Shown here: positions 25,271-35,976 of the stretch, piece after piece
How positions within the stretch are numbered: the stretch's first letter is position 1
Layout: the number at the start of each line of letters is the position of its first letter
Assembly (NCBI RefSeq): GCF_000722775.1
Contig: NZ_JPFZ01000006.1
Span: forward strand, 93,830-157,829
Reading direction: 5' to 3'
From: Streptococcus mitis subsp. hohhotensis
Lineage (GTDB): Bacteria; Bacillota; Bacilli; Lactobacillales; Streptococcaceae
DNA: 64,000 nucleotides
The notes under the pieces: model-generated
The model's input: the letters and a program-made list of their open reading frames with translations, nothing else
Databases searched by the model: none
What the model was told of the DNA's origin: nothing
Made by a program: the position numbers and the translations under genes

Positions 25271-26254
25271 TTTTTCGATAATTTTGTGGGCGATTAACTG
25301 ACGGTAACAAATTTGTTTATTGCTCTTAGCGTCGTTGATAATCTGAAGAATCGTTTCAAATGATGTTTGACCAAGTTCTAGGCTATTGATATCGACATAG
25401 GCTGCCAAGTTGAGCTTGGGATTGACTGAGTCGAAGCTGAGAACAGGGACATCTAGCTGGTGCTTAGCGATGTAGTCACAGACCCCTTCAGCTAGGAGGC
25501 TATCAGTTGTGATGATAGCATCAATCATAGGATCGTGTTTAAACAAACGCTTACTGAATTGATAACCTTTTTCTTCTAGGAATTCGTTCGCAAAATAGGT
25601 CAAGTTACTATCAAGAGGCAGTTGGTACTGTTTGAGTGCTGACTCATAGCCTGTTAAACGGTCTTGTGTTACGAAGAGTCTCTTAGTCCCTCCAATAAAG
25701 GCAATTCGTTTGCAGCCTTTTTTGATGAAATATTCAGTCGCATCAAAGCCAGCTTGAACGTTGTCATTATCGACAAGTGGAATGAAGGGGGACAGAGATT
25801 TTCCGAGGATGAGGAAGGGGAACTGCTCATCAGCCACCAGTTTGACTAAAGGATCTTCCTCTTCGGCATAAAGGAAAATTAAACCGTCTACACGTTTACC
25901 ATAGACCATTTGTGAGATGGCAGTAAGACGCTCCTTCTCATCTTTCCCTGTTGCTATCTGAATGGCATAGTGGTTTTCAGATGCGACTTGAGAGATGCCG
26001 CGTAGGACTGATGGAAAGAAAGGATTCTGGTAGAAGGCATCTGAATCATCAGGAAGAACTAAGCCGATAACTTGCGTATAACTGCTTACCAAACTGCGAG
26101 CATTGAGGTTGGGGTGGTAATTGAGTTCCTTCATAGCCTTGCGAACGCGTTTTTTTGTTTCGTCGCTAATGGTTGATTTGTTTTGAATAACACGGGTTAC
26201 GGTTGAAGGCGAAACACCAGCAGCCTTGGCCACGTCTTTAATCGTAACGGGCAT
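25268..26254 (-). CDS. malR: LacI-family maltose operon repressor
   Basis: 328 residues. An N-terminal LacI helix-turn-helix (TIKDVAKAAGVSPSTVTRVI) and a periplasmic-binding-like sensor domain. In pneumococcus MalR represses the malX and malM promoters and releases on maltose. Operator candidates are visible in the malX-malM gap. It lies 9 nt after malA in the same transcript. Confidence 0.93.
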   Translation of the reverse strand: MPVTIKDVAKAAGVSPSTVTRVIQNKSTISDETKKRVRKAMKELNYHPNLNARSLVSSYTQVIGLVLPDDSDAFYQNPFFPSVLRGISQVASENHYAIQIATGKDEKERLTAISQMVYGKRVDGLIFLYAEEEDPLVKLVADEQFPFLILGKSLSPFIPLVDNDNVQAGFDATEYFIKKGCKRIAFIGGTKRLFVTQDRLTGYESALKQYQLPLDSNLTYFANEFLEEKGYQFSKRLFKHDPMIDAIITTDSLLAEGVCDYIAKHQLDVPVLSFDSVNPKLNLAAYVDINSLELGQTSFETILQIINDAKSNKQICYRQLIAHKIIEK

Positions 26255-26263
26255 AAAAATCTC

Positions 26264-27064
26264 CTATTTATGGTAATCTGGGTCACGGAAATGCGTTTTA
26301 TAAAAGATAGTGACCAGATACAGAACAAAAAGAATGTTTTGTACAGTAATGAGAGTTGTCATATTTTGGCCAAAGAGTCCCAAAATAAGCGTAATCAGAG
26401 TTGGTAATCCTAAACAGTTCAAGATAAAATGGTAGCACTCTTTAAAGGTTTTAAATGAAAAGAGGCGTGATTTCTTAGTGATATAAAGGAGAAGACTCGC
26501 TCCTAAAGAGACGATAAAGAAATTCAAACCAAAGAGGAAGCTTGCACCGAGAACTAGGAAGAGACTGATATAGACACGATTCTGCTGGTACCAGTCTTTA
26601 GAAATTGCTTGGGTCAAGCTGTCTTTGCTTTTGAAACTCTCAGTCTGAATGGCTCGGTAAGAGATGCGGGTCAGTTCCTTACTTTCCTTGCTGATGACTA
26701 GCTCATTCGTATCGAAATGCAGTTGCAAGTCCTTAGGTAACTCCTTACTTTGACTTGGACCGATTAAAAGAGAAGGGGCTTGACTAGCTGTTCCTGTATA
26801 AGTTAATTTACCATCAACAATTGCAGCATGCTCAGAGAGGTCCTGGACAACCCCATCCGTCAGAGGTTCATAGACATTATCGATGAAGGTTTCTAGCGGA
26901 TAAGTCTCCTGAGAGCTGTTTTGGATGGCAATGGGTACCATAGACAAGCTGATAAGGAAGATACTGGTAAAGAGAAGTTGAAACCAGTTGAGCCCGAAAC
27001 GTTTGGATAGGGGCTTACGAAATCCCCAAATACTTGAAAAATAAGAAAATGGATATGGAAGCAT
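26264..27064 (-). CDS. malA: Maltodextrin utilization protein (DUF1189)
   Basis: 266 residues. One N-terminal and three C-terminal membrane helices with an extracytoplasmic domain between (about 45-160). It matches the DUF1189 family and the position of malA in pneumococcal mal loci. Its exact molecular role is not established. Expressed from its own promoter together with malR. Confidence 0.85.
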   Translation of the reverse strand: MLPYPFSYFSSIWGFRKPLSKRFGLNWFQLLFTSIFLISLSMVPIAIQNSSQETYPLETFIDNVYEPLTDGVVQDLSEHAAIVDGKLTYTGTASQAPSLLIGPSQSKELPKDLQLHFDTNELVISKESKELTRISYRAIQTESFKSKDSLTQAISKDWYQQNRVYISLFLVLGASFLFGLNFFIVSLGASLLLYITKKSRLFSFKTFKECYHFILNCLGLPTLITLILGLFGQNMTTLITVQNILFVLYLVTIFYKTHFRDPDYHK

Positions 27065-27101
27065 AGGTATCTTTCTAAAAGGTGTTTTCTATATGAGTAT
27101 T

Positions 27102-27130
27102 ATTATATAGAGAAATGCGCTTTATTTCAA
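27102..27130 (-). promoter_or_regulatory. malA-malR promoter
   Basis: On the minus strand TTGAAA, 17 nt, TATAAT. A TTGCAA-type half-site lies upstream, near 27150. Confidence 0.7.
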
Positions 27131-27184
27131 GTCTAGGAGAAAAATTGCTTGTTGCAAGAATATTATTTACAGTAGCAATCGCTA

Positions 27185-27343
27185 ATACTCAATGAAAATC
27201 AAAGAGCAAACTAGGAAGCTAGCCGCAGGCTGCTCAAAACACTGCTTTGAGGTTGTGGATAGAACTGACGAAGTCAGCTCAAAACACTGTTTTGAGGTTG
27301 CAGATAAAGCTGACGTGGTTTGAAGAGGTTTTCGAAGAGTATA
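27185..27343 (-). repeat. BOX element, A-B-B-C type
   Basis: Reverse orientation: boxC end, two boxB units (two copies of the CTCAAAACACTG...TTTGAGGTTG block), and boxA ending TTCGAAGAGTATA. It lies between malD and the malA promoter. Confidence 0.88.
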
Positions 27344-27369
27344 AAATGAAAAAGGGTGGCGGGGATATA

Positions 27370-28212
27370 TTATCCCTTGTCGCCACCACTTGTAAGTCCT
27401 GAAACAAAGTTCTTTTGTAGGAAGAAGAAGAGAATACAGATTGGAAGGGCAATGAGGATAGCACCTGCTGAGAAGTAGGCAATCTTCAAGTTTTTCACAT
27501 TGCTAACGAAGGTTTGGAGACCTACGGCAACAGTAAAGTATTCTTTCTCACGAAGCAAGAAACTAGAAAGGATATAGTCTCCAAAAGGTCCCATGAAGGC
27601 CCAGAGAGCTTGTACGGCAACCATTGGGCGAACAAGTGGAAGAACAATTTGCCAGAAGCGGCGGAAGTGTCCTGCACCGTCTAGTTTTGCAGATTCGTCT
27701 AGAGACATTGGCACTGTATCGAAGTAGCCTTTCATGAGCCAAGCATTCATCGGGATACCACCACCAACGTAGAGGAAGATGAGGAACCAGCTGTGGTTAA
27801 GGGCGTTCAACATAAGTGCCATAACGAAGAAGGCTGTCAAAGCGGCCATGGTTGGCACCATTTGGATAATCAAGAAGAAGACCAAACTTTGTTTACGAGC
27901 CAAGAAGTTGTAACGGCTGTAAGCATAACCAGCAAGTACGATAATACTTGTTTGAACAGCCATAGTAATTAAGGCGATAATCAAAGTGTTGAGATACCAA
28001 GTACCGTATAGGGTTTCAGTAAAGAGTCCTTTAAAGTTATCAAAATTGAAGTCGATGTTAGTATCGAGTTTAAAGGCCGCGACATTACCTGCTTTAAAGG
28101 CTGACATGATGGTAATCAAAAGTGGATAGATAATCACGATTGATAGGCCAATTAAGTAGAGGTAAGTAAGGGTTTGAGTCAGTCTACGTTTGAGTTTAAT
28201 TGAGTTATTCAT
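27370..28212 (-). CDS. malD: Maltodextrin ABC transporter permease (MalG type)
   Basis: 280 residues from the ATG at 28212, which has GGAGG 10 nt upstream. Six membrane helices. The EAA loop is visible ([21 protein letters not shown]). It pairs with malC to import maltodextrins. No ATPase gene is present in the locus; pneumococcal sugar importers share MsmK, encoded elsewhere. Confidence 0.93.
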   Translation of the reverse strand: MNNSIKLKRRLTQTLTYLYLIGLSIVIIYPLLITIMSAFKAGNVAAFKLDTNIDFNFDNFKGLFTETLYGTWYLNTLIIALITMAVQTSIIVLAGYAYSRYNFLARKQSLVFFLIIQMVPTMAALTAFFVMALMLNALNHSWFLIFLYVGGGIPMNAWLMKGYFDTVPMSLDESAKLDGAGHFRRFWQIVLPLVRPMVAVQALWAFMGPFGDYILSSFLLREKEYFTVAVGLQTFVSNVKNLKIAYFSAGAILIALPICILFFFLQKNFVSGLTSGGDKG

Positions 28213-28213
28213 C

Positions 28214-29506
28214 TTAGACGTCCTCCATATCAAATGCGTGTAGTTTCTTGAATGCGATCATAGAGATTGAGATGACAATGATAGAGATAATCAAGGTAAC
28301 AGCTGCCGCCATTGAGTATTGAGGAGATGTACCTGTTGTCAAACGGTAGATCCATGAGATCAAGATATCGGTTGAACCAGCTCCACCTCCGACACTACCA
28401 GGTCCTCCACCATTGAAGAGGTACATGATAGAGAAGTTGTTAAAGTTGAAGGTGTATTGACTAATCAAAGTAGGTGCCGCAACAGCCAAGATCATTGGGA
28501 AAGTGATGTTGCGGAATTTTTGCCAAGCATTGGCACCGTCAATATAAGCTGCTTCGTAAAGGTCGTTAGGGATAGATTGTAAGATACCTAAAGTCAAAAC
28601 GTAGATGTATGGGAATCCAAGCCAACCTTGCATCATAATCAAGGCAATTTTTGTCCAAGTTGGATCTGTTTTCCAAGGAATAAGAGCACCATCAAGGAAA
28701 GGAAGGAATTTAGCAAAGATTGGCAAGACTTGAGTGTTGATAGCACCGACACTATCATTAAACATATTTGAGAATGTCAAGATAGTGATGAAGGCTGGGA
28801 CAGCCCAAGGAAGAAGGAAAATAACACCAAAGATACGTTTTCCTTTGATAAATGGTTGGTTAGCAATGATAGCTGTGAAGATACCGATTACGATTTGTAA
28901 AGTTGAGGCAGCCAAAGCCCAGATGATAGTCCAAGAAAGAACGGAACCGAAGGCAGAACGGAAGGTACTCAAACTCCAGATGTTCGTAAAGTTCGTCAAA
29001 CCAACCCAGTCCAACAATTTGTTTGGTGGCAAGTGTTGGAAATCGTAGTTGGTAAAGGCGATCATCAAGGTTACGATAACTGGGAAGATAATCGCAAAAG
29101 TCATGGCAACATAAGATGGAATGATCAAGAGGTAAGGGAAGCCATTTTCATAGATTCCTTTGACCATTTCTTTAAAGGTAAGTGCTACTGGTATGCCATT
29201 ATTAATGTGTTTGGCAGTTGTATGTGCATCTTTGATATTTGCGAAATAAAAGAGTACATAAACAACTACAAAGATTAAATGGAAGGCACCGCGAATCAGC
29301 ATAAAGAGGGAATTGTCACGACCTGGCTTGTCACCAAGAGTGATGAGATTGCTCAATTCAGGGGCTGCAAGTGCTAGAAAATAAAGGACAAATACGATGG
29401 TTACACCAAGGAAGATAAAACCTTTGGCTTTTTGTTTATTGTAAATCTGTCCTAACCCAGGAATGATAGACAGCAGGGCTGCTTTGCTAGGTTGTTGCTT
29501 TTCCAT
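28214..29506 (-). CDS. malC: Maltodextrin ABC transporter permease (MalF type)
   Basis: 430 residues from the ATG at 29506 (AAGGAGTTATT-ATG). An N-terminal small domain ([22 protein letters not shown], typical of streptococcal/bacillar MalF) and eight membrane helices. The EAA loop is [22 protein letters not shown]. One nucleotide separates its stop from the malD ATG. Partner of malD. Confidence 0.93.
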   Translation of the reverse strand: MEKQQPSKAALLSIIPGLGQIYNKQKAKGFIFLGVTIVFVLYFLALAAPELSNLITLGDKPGRDNSLFMLIRGAFHLIFVVVYVLFYFANIKDAHTTAKHINNGIPVALTFKEMVKGIYENGFPYLLIIPSYVAMTFAIIFPVIVTLMIAFTNYDFQHLPPNKLLDWVGLTNFTNIWSLSTFRSAFGSVLSWTIIWALAASTLQIVIGIFTAIIANQPFIKGKRIFGVIFLLPWAVPAFITILTFSNMFNDSVGAINTQVLPIFAKFLPFLDGALIPWKTDPTWTKIALIMMQGWLGFPYIYVLTLGILQSIPNDLYEAAYIDGANAWQKFRNITFPMILAVAAPTLISQYTFNFNNFSIMYLFNGGGPGSVGGGAGSTDILISWIYRLTTGTSPQYSMAAAVTLIISIIVISISMIAFKKLHAFDMEDV

Positions 29507-29615
29507 AATAACTCCTTTCATAGGATACTGGTTTTTAGATAAAACCTAAACTATTTGTGTTTTTGTTGATAAATTCAAAGGGGGATTTGAATTCCACCCC
29601 CCTTGAACAAATTTC

Positions 29616-30887
29616 TTATTCACCAAATTTTTGTTTGATTGTTTCTTTGATCAATGTTACAGCATCGTTAGCTGCTGTTTTAGCATCTTTCTTGCCACTT
29701 ACAGCATCAAAGAGCATATTTTTCGCTGGATCCCAAACTGCAGACATTTGAGAGATGTTTGGCATTGGTTGAGCGTTCTTGAACTGTTTGATAACAGCAG
29801 TTGTCAACTCATCGTTTTTACCTTCAGCGTATGAACGAGCCTCAGTGTTAGCTGGGATTTCGTTAGTCTTATCGTATAATACTTTTTGTTGTTCAGTTGA
29901 AACAAGGAAGTCTACAAATTTTTGAGAAGCTTCAAGGTTCTTAGTGGCTTGAGGGATGACCCAAGCTTTACCACCACCAAATGCAGCATATTCTTTTCCG
30001 TTTGAAAGAGTTGGGATAGTCGCAACACCGTAGTTTACTTTAGCATCTTTGAAGGCTTGAGCTTTCCAAGGTCCGTCGATGATAGCAGCTGTTTTACCTT
30101 CTTGGAAATGAGTTTGGATTAAGTTACCAGCACCTTCAGTATCTTGCATACCTTTAGGCCATTTTTCATACCAAGATTTAGCGTACTCTATACCTTTGAT
30201 AGCTCCGTCGTTGGCAAGACCGATATCTTTAGCGTCCTTACCGTTTTGACCGAATACGTAAGCGCCGTTACCAGCAAGAAGCCCGTATGCATAGTAGAAG
30301 TTTGTCCAGTCAGCTAGGAAAGCAGAAGTTTTTCCATCTTCACCAGCGAAGGCATATTTGCTATCTTTAGCAAGGTTTTCTAAGTCAGCAAAAGTTTTTG
30401 GAGCTTCTTTTATCAAGTCTTTGTTGTAGTACATAACAAGTGACTCGATAACGGCAGGAGCACCGTAAACTTTACCATTAGCAGCTGTTACAAGAGATTT
30501 AGTTGTGTCGTCTGTTTTAGCGCCGTCGCTCAATTTAACTTCTGAAAGTTGTCCGTCAGAACCAAGGCTACCTACACGGTCGTATGGAGCCATCATAACA
30601 TCAGGGACATTACCAGATTGGTTGTCAAGAGAAAGTTTATCAAGACCTCCTAGAGCATCACCAGTTTTAAGAGTGACTTTTACTCCAGCTTCTTTTTCAT
30701 AAGCTTTAGCAACCTCTTCAATATAGCTCTTATATCCCTCGTCTACATATACAGTGAGTTCTTTCGCTTCAGATGAACCAGAATCAGCAGGCTTATCAGC
30801 AGTTTTGCTTCCGCAAGCTACCAAAAGCAAGCTAGCAAGTGTAACAGTTCCAAGCACAGCAGTGCTCTTCATGAATTTAGATGACAT
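29616..30887 (-). CDS. malX: Maltodextrin-binding lipoprotein
   Basis: 423 residues. Signal peptide with lipobox LLVAC at residues 21-25, then a Ser-rich linker and a class I solute-binding fold (AAFGGGKAWVIPQATKN typical). It captures maltodextrins for malC-malD. First gene of the malXCD operon; a strong promoter lies upstream. AGGAGGAAT-type RBS. Confidence 0.95.
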   Translation of the reverse strand: MSSKFMKSTAVLGTVTLASLLLVACGSKTADKPADSGSSEAKELTVYVDEGYKSYIEEVAKAYEKEAGVKVTLKTGDALGGLDKLSLDNQSGNVPDVMMAPYDRVGSLGSDGQLSEVKLSDGAKTDDTTKSLVTAANGKVYGAPAVIESLVMYYNKDLIKEAPKTFADLENLAKDSKYAFAGEDGKTSAFLADWTNFYYAYGLLAGNGAYVFGQNGKDAKDIGLANDGAIKGIEYAKSWYEKWPKGMQDTEGAGNLIQTHFQEGKTAAIIDGPWKAQAFKDAKVNYGVATIPTLSNGKEYAAFGGGKAWVIPQATKNLEASQKFVDFLVSTEQQKVLYDKTNEIPANTEARSYAEGKNDELTTAVIKQFKNAQPMPNISQMSAVWDPAKNMLFDAVSGKKDAKTAANDAVTLIKETIKQKFGE

Positions 30888-30925
30888 AGTGTATTCCTCC
30901 TAAAGAATAACAAATTTTATAATGA

Positions 30926-30944
30926 GGAAACGCAAACGTTTTCC
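30926..30944 (-). promoter_or_regulatory. MalR/CcpA-type operator at malX
   Basis: GGAAACGCAAACGTTTTCC, a near-palindrome with core CGCAAACGTT, lying just downstream of the malX -10. Confidence 0.75.
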
Positions 30945-30955
30945 TTTATGGGACT

Positions 30956-30984
30956 AGTATAGCACAAATAGAAAACGGTTGCAA
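30956..30984 (-). promoter_or_regulatory. malX promoter
   Basis: On the minus strand TTGCAA, 17 nt, TATACT. The -35 lies inside AACGGTTGCAAG, a second operator-like half-site. Confidence 0.8.
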
Positions 30985-31277
30985 GTGTTTTTTGTAAAAA
31001 TTTTAAAAAAATTTCACGGGAATGGTAAGCGTTTTATTTGTTTATAATAGAAGAAAAGTCAGAAAATATATTTTCATGATTTTACTGAAATTATTTAGGG
31101 AAACGATTGCCTAGATTTTGAACAAAAAATAAATTGCTCTAGACCAAAAGTAGGCTAAGTTGAGCCTTCTATTTGTAGTTGAAGAAGATTTTGTAAATAG
31201 AAAAGGAAAATGTATATGTATACATAAAGAAGGACAAGTTTTTTTAAAAAAATAATCAAAAAGTTTTTTAAAAACGC

Positions 31278-31306
31278 TTGCAATTGTCGGGGAAATACGC
31301 TATAAT
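31278..31306 (+). promoter_or_regulatory. malM promoter
   Basis: TTGCAA, 17 nt, TATAAT; the -35 is embedded in AACGCTTGCAATTG. Confidence 0.85.
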
Positions 31307-31314
31307 TATCTTAA

Positions 31315-31328
31315 CGCAAACGTTTGCG
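31315..31328 (+). promoter_or_regulatory. MalR operator at malM
   Basis: Perfect 14-bp palindrome CGCAAACGTTTGCG, 9 bp downstream of the -10. Confidence 0.85.
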
Positions 31329-31372
31329 CCCAAAAATGAAAATTTAAACTACAAATACACGAGGTGTTGTTT

Positions 31373-32890
31373 ATGAAAAAACGTCAAAGTGGTGTGTTGA
31401 TGCACATCTCTTCTCTCCCAGGAGCATACGGAATCGGATCATTTGGTCAAAGTGCTTACGACTTCGTTGATTTCTTGGTTCGCACAAAACAACGTTACTG
31501 GCAAATCCTTCCATTAGGAACAACTAGTTACGGAGATTCTCCTTACCAATCTTTCTCAGCCTTCGCAGGGAACACTCATTTTATCGATTTGGATATCTTG
31601 GTGGAGCAAGGTTTGTTGGAAGCAAGTGACCTTGAAGGAGTTGACTTTGGTAGCGATGCGTCTGAAGTTGACTATGCTAAAATCTACTATGCACGTCGTC
31701 CTCTTTTAGAAAAAGCGGTGAAACGTTTCTTTGAAGTCGGAGATATTAAAGATTTTGAGAAATTTGCTCAAGACAACCAATCATGGCTTGAGCTCTTTGC
31801 TGAGTATATGGCTATCAAAGAGCATTTTGAAAATCTTGCTTGGACAGAATGGCCAGATGCAGATGCTCGTGCTCGTAAAGCTTCAGCACTTGAAAGCTAC
31901 CGTGAGCAATTAGCAGACAAGTTGGTTTACCACCGTGTGACTCAGTACTTCTTCTTCCAACAATGGTTGAAATTGAAAGCTTATGCTAACGACAACCATA
32001 TCGAAATCGTTGGGGACATGCCAATCTACGTAGCGGAAGATTCAAGCGATATGTGGGCAAATCCACACCTCTTCAAGACAGATGTCAACGGTAAGGCGAC
32101 TTGCATCGCAGGATGCCCACCAGATGAATTTTCTGCAACTGGTCAGCTTTGGGGTAACCCAATCTATGACTGGAAAGCAATGGACAAAGACGGCTACAAA
32201 TGGTGGATTGAACGCTTGCGTGAAAGCTTCAAAATCTACGATATCGTTCGTATCGACCACTTCCGTGGTTTCGAATCTTACTGGGAAATCCCTGCTGGTT
32301 CCGATACAGCAGCACCTGGTGAGTGGGTGAAAGGTCCGGGCTACAAGCTTTTTGCAGCCGTTAAGAAAGAACTTGGTGAGCTAAACATCATCGCTGAAGA
32401 CCTTGGATTCATGACTGATGAAGTTATCGAGTTGCGCGAACGTACTGGCTTCCCAGGAATGAAGATTCTTCAATTTGCTTTCAATCCAGAAGACGAAAGT
32501 ATCGATAGCCCACATTTGGCACCTGCTAACTCAGTTATGTACACAGGAACTCACGATAACAACACGGTCCTTGGTTGGTACCGTAACGAGATTGATGATG
32601 CGACTCGTGAGTACATGGCTCGCTACACTAACCGTAAAGAATACGAAACAGTTCCACACGCTATGCTTCGTACAGTCTTTTCATCAGTTAGCTTCATGGC
32701 AATTGCAACTATGCAAGATTTGCTAGAATTGGATGAGGCAGCTCGTATGAACTTCCCATCTACTCTTGGTGGAAACTGGTCTTGGCGTATGACTGAAGAT
32801 CAATTGACACCAGCTGTCGAGGAAGGCTTGCTTGACTTGACAACAATCTATCGACGAATTAATGAAAATTTGGTAGAATTAAAGAAATAA
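31373..32890 (+). CDS. malM: 4-alpha-glucanotransferase (amylomaltase)
   Basis: 505 residues from the ATG at 31373; a GTG three codons earlier has no RBS. GH77 family: [22 protein letters not shown], then [25 protein letters not shown], and YTGTHDNNT. It disproportionates imported maltodextrins and feeds glgP. Equivalent to malQ. Confidence 0.96.
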   Translation: MKKRQSGVLMHISSLPGAYGIGSFGQSAYDFVDFLVRTKQRYWQILPLGTTSYGDSPYQSFSAFAGNTHFIDLDILVEQGLLEASDLEGVDFGSDASEVDYAKIYYARRPLLEKAVKRFFEVGDIKDFEKFAQDNQSWLELFAEYMAIKEHFENLAWTEWPDADARARKASALESYREQLADKLVYHRVTQYFFFQQWLKLKAYANDNHIEIVGDMPIYVAEDSSDMWANPHLFKTDVNGKATCIAGCPPDEFSATGQLWGNPIYDWKAMDKDGYKWWIERLRESFKIYDIVRIDHFRGFESYWEIPAGSDTAAPGEWVKGPGYKLFAAVKKELGELNIIAEDLGFMTDEVIELRERTGFPGMKILQFAFNPEDESIDSPHLAPANSVMYTGTHDNNTVLGWYRNEIDDATREYMARYTNRKEYETVPHAMLRTVFSSVSFMAIATMQDLLELDEAARMNFPSTLGGNWSWRMTEDQLTPAVEEGLLDLTTIYRRINENLVELKK

Positions 32891-32915
32891 TACAATATCA
32901 GGAGACACCTTAAAC

Positions 32916-35174
32916 ATGTTATCACTACAAGAATTTGTACAAAATCGTTACAATAAAACCATTGCAGAATGTAGCAATGAAGAGCTTTACCTTGCTCTTC
33001 TTAACTACAGCAAGCTTGCAAGCAGTCAAAAACCAGTTAACACTGGTAAAAAGAAAGTTTACTATATCTCAGCTGAGTTCTTGATTGGTAAACTCTTGTC
33101 AAACAACTTGATCAACCTTGGTCTTTACGACGATGTCAAAAAAGAACTTGCTGCTGCAGGTAAAGACTTGATCGAAGTTGAAGAAGTTGAATTGGAACCA
33201 TCTCTTGGTAATGGTGGTTTGGGACGTTTGGCTGCCTGCTTTATCGACTCAATTGCGACTCTTGGTTTGAATGGTGACGGTGTTGGTCTTAACTACCACT
33301 TTGGTCTTTTCCAACAAGTTCTTAAAAACAACCAACAAGAAACAATTCCAAATGCATGGTTGACAGAGCAAAACTGGTTGGTGCGCTCAAGCCGTAGCTA
33401 CCAAGTACCATTTGCAGACTTTACTTTGACATCAACTCTTTACGATATTGATGTTACTGGTTATGAAACAGCAACTAAAAACCGCTTGCGTTTGTTTGAC
33501 TTGGATTCAGTTGATTCTTCTATTATTAAAGATGGTATCAACTTTGACAAGACAGATATCGCTCGCAACTTGACTCTCTTCCTTTACCCAGATGATAGTG
33601 ACCGTCAAGGTGAATTGCTCCGTATCTTCCAACAATACTTCATGGTTTCAAACGGTGCGCAATTGATCATCGACGAAGCAATCGAAAAAGGAAGCAACTT
33701 GCATGACCTTGCTGATTACGCAGTTGTACAAATCAACGATACTCACCCATCAATGGTTATCCCTGAATTGATCCGTCTTTTGACTGCACGTGGTATCGAG
33801 CTTGACGAAGCAATCTCAATCGTTCGTAGCATGACTGCCTACACTAACCACACAATCCTTGCTGAAGCCCTTGAAAAATGGCCTCTTGAATTCTTGCAAG
33901 AAGTGGTTCCTCACTTGGTACCAATCATCGAAGAATTGGACCGTCGCGTGAAAGCAGAATACAAAGATCCAGCTGTTCAAATTATCGATGAGAGCGGACG
34001 TGTTCACATGGCTCACATGGATATCCACTACGGATACAGTGTTAACGGGGTAGCAGCACTCCACACTGAAATCTTGAAGAACTCTGAATTGAAAGCCTTC
34101 TACGACCTTTACCCAGAAAAATTCAACAACAAAACAAACGGTATCACTTTCCGTCGTTGGCTCATGCATGCTAACCCAAGATTGTCTCACTACTTGGATG
34201 AGATTCTTGGAGAAGGATGGCACCATGAAGCAGATGAGCTTGAAAAACTCTTGTCTTATGAAGACAAAGCAGCTGTCAAAGAAAAATTGGAAAGCATCAA
34301 GGCTCACAACAAACGTAAATTGGCTCGTCACTTGAAAGAACACCAAGGTGTGGAAATCAATCCAAACTCTATCTTTGACATCCAAATCAAACGTCTTCAC
34401 GAGTACAAACGCCAACAAATGAACGCTTTGTACGTGATCCACAAATACCTTGACATCAAAGCTGGTAACATCCCTGCTCGCCCAATCACAATCTTCTTTG
34501 GTGGTAAAGCAGCTCCAGCCTACACAATCGCTCAAGACATCATCCACTTGATCCTTTGCATGTCAGAAGTTATCGCTAACGATCCAGCAGTAGCTCCACA
34601 CTTGCAAGTAGTTATGGTTGAAAACTACAACGTTACTGCAGCAAGCTTCCTTATCCCAGCATGTGATATCTCAGAACAAATCTCACTTGCTTCTAAAGAA
34701 GCTTCAGGTACTGGTAACATGAAATTCATGTTGAACGGAGCTTTGACACTTGGTACTATGGACGGTGCTAACGTGGAAATCGCTGAGTTGGTTGGCGACG
34801 AAAACATCTACATCTTTGGTGAAGATTCAGAAACTGTTATCGACCTTTACGCAAAAGCAGCTTACAAATCAAGCGAATTCTACGCTCGTGAAGCTATCAA
34901 ACCATTGGTTGACTTCATCGTTAGCGATGCAGTTCTTGCAGCTGGAAACAAAGAGCGCTTGGAACGTCTTTACAAGGAATTGATCAACAAAGACTGGTTC
35001 ATGACTCTTCTTGACTTGGAAGACTACATCAAAGTGAAAGAGCAAATGCTTGCTGACTATGAAGACCGTGACGCATGGTTGGATAAAGTTATCGTTAACA
35101 TTTCTAAAGCAGGATTCTTCTCATCTGACCGTACAATCGCTCAGTATAACGAAGATATCTGGCACTTGAACTAA
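32916..35174 (+). CDS. glgP: Glycogen/maltodextrin phosphorylase
   Basis: 752 residues, full length GT35. N-terminal [13 protein letters not shown], central NGITFRRWL, and the PLP-binding [20 protein letters not shown] (Lys). It releases glucose-1-phosphate from maltodextrins. Downstream of malM by 25 nt, same operon. Codon use is strongly biased, as expected for a highly expressed gene. Also called malP. Confidence 0.96.
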   Translation: MLSLQEFVQNRYNKTIAECSNEELYLALLNYSKLASSQKPVNTGKKKVYYISAEFLIGKLLSNNLINLGLYDDVKKELAAAGKDLIEVEEVELEPSLGNGGLGRLAACFIDSIATLGLNGDGVGLNYHFGLFQQVLKNNQQETIPNAWLTEQNWLVRSSRSYQVPFADFTLTSTLYDIDVTGYETATKNRLRLFDLDSVDSSIIKDGINFDKTDIARNLTLFLYPDDSDRQGELLRIFQQYFMVSNGAQLIIDEAIEKGSNLHDLADYAVVQINDTHPSMVIPELIRLLTARGIELDEAISIVRSMTAYTNHTILAEALEKWPLEFLQEVVPHLVPIIEELDRRVKAEYKDPAVQIIDESGRVHMAHMDIHYGYSVNGVAALHTEILKNSELKAFYDLYPEKFNNKTNGITFRRWLMHANPRLSHYLDEILGEGWHHEADELEKLLSYEDKAAVKEKLESIKAHNKRKLARHLKEHQGVEINPNSIFDIQIKRLHEYKRQQMNALYVIHKYLDIKAGNIPARPITIFFGGKAAPAYTIAQDIIHLILCMSEVIANDPAVAPHLQVVMVENYNVTAASFLIPACDISEQISLASKEASGTGNMKFMLNGALTLGTMDGANVEIAELVGDENIYIFGEDSETVIDLYAKAAYKSSEFYAREAIKPLVDFIVSDAVLAAGNKERLERLYKELINKDWFMTLLDLEDYIKVKEQMLADYEDRDAWLDKVIVNISKAGFFSSDRTIAQYNEDIWHLN

Positions 35175-35202
35175 GATACAAGTTTATACTAATACATTTT
35201 GT

Positions 35203-35237
35203 AAAAAAGCGAGTTTCGATTGAAATTCGCTTTTTTT
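35203..35237 (+). terminator. malM-glgP terminator
   Basis: AAAAAAGCGA...TTCGCTTTTTTT. Confidence 0.85.
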
Positions 35238-35362
35238 GAATGATGTGGATTTGGATCAATCTTATTTAAAAGGGATAAATCATAGATACAGTGAAGGCTT
35301 AAAATGCTGGTTTTTACGGTCTTCATCCTCATGTTTCTTTGTAGTTGCTTACCTCATATTTC

Positions 35363-35391
35363 TTGTATTCGCTTACATAAAGTATTATAAT
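35363..35391 (+). promoter_or_regulatory. Promoter of the 35418 gene
   Basis: TTGTAT, 17 nt, TATAAT, 26 nt before the ATG. Confidence 0.65.
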
Positions 35392-35417
35392 ATGATTATA
35401 GGAAAGAAGGTGTTTTT

Positions 35418-35624
35418 ATGTGGAAAAAATATTTTTCAAAATATAAGTGGACGGATTTATTTTGGATTTTATTTGTTATTTTGACCTGCCTCTATATTGG
35501 TAACCATGATTTGTTTCCTCTCAATCATCAAGAATTCTCTTTTCGTGGTAGCGTTTGGGGTCTGGTACTGGCCTTATATCACTTATTGTTCATTGATAAG
35601 TTTGTTATCTCGAATCGAAAATAA
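35418..35624 (+). CDS. Small two-helix membrane protein
   Basis: 68 residues: basic MWKKYFSKYKW, a helix at about 13-30, a loop NHDLFPLNHQEF, and a second helix at about 47-62. Clear promoter and GAAAGAAGGTG RBS. No family recognised. A second small membrane gene follows. Confidence 0.65.
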   Translation: MWKKYFSKYKWTDLFWILFVILTCLYIGNHDLFPLNHQEFSFRGSVWGLVLALYHLLFIDKFVISNRK

Positions 35625-35676
35625 AGTTTAGGGCTATGCTTAGCTGTGTACCTTTATTGATTTTTGGAGGAAGCTT

Positions 35677-35847
35677 TTGTCTCTATTATTTATTGCTTTA
35701 AATTTATTTATCTTGTACAAGATTTATTCTTTGAGGCGGGAGAAATCGAAATACTTGATTTATACGGCCTATATCATATTTGGAATAAATGTACTATATG
35801 GTATTCAATGGTTATTAAAAGAACTGGTTTCAAATATTTCCACTTAA
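35677..35847 (+). CDS. Putative small membrane protein with TTG start
   Basis: 56 residues, starting at a TTG with GGAGG 6 nt upstream and no alternative ATG. Two hydrophobic helices (LLFIALNLFILY and YTAYIIFGINVLYGIQWLL) separated by the basic turn SLRREKSK. A similar size and two-helix shape to the gene 52 nt upstream, so probably in the same transcript. A competing frame across the same stretch lacks an RBS. Confidence 0.5.
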   Translation: MSLLFIALNLFILYKIYSLRREKSKYLIYTAYIIFGINVLYGIQWLLKELVSNIST

Positions 35848-35880
35848 TATGTATAGAAACTCCAGTGATTTTTGCATAAC

Positions 35881-35927
35881 AAAACGCATAAGATTAAGGT
35901 TTTTGAGTACCTGTTCTTATGCGTTTT
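35881..35927. terminator. Bidirectional terminator
   Basis: AAAACGCATAAGA pairs with TCTTATGCGTTTT; between the small membrane genes and rlmA. Confidence 0.7.
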
Positions 35928-35976
35928 CGTAATATTGAGGATTTTCGGTAAGTTTTATACCTTTGGGAAGTCTAGT

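Larger units (their letters stand above)
30888..31372. promoter_or_regulatory. malX / malM divergent control region
   Basis: No gene in 485 bp. It contains the two mal promoters, two CGCAAACG palindromic operators, and GGTAAGCGTTTTAT near 31025, a cre-like site. The middle (31040-31260) is AT-rich with nothing else recognised. Confidence 0.8.

Noticed and set aside
27354-27366. GGGTGGCGGGG resembling a T-box fragment near malD
   Set aside because: It is the 3' end of malD on the other strand beside a BOX element, with no T-box stem order and no synthetase gene downstream. The leaders of hisS, aspS, tyrS, argS and gltX are also too short for T-boxes.
35664-35879. A 71-codon frame overlapping the TTG-start membrane gene
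   Set aside because: Composition is less like a membrane protein, its start has no RBS, and the other frame has GGAGG at proper spacing.
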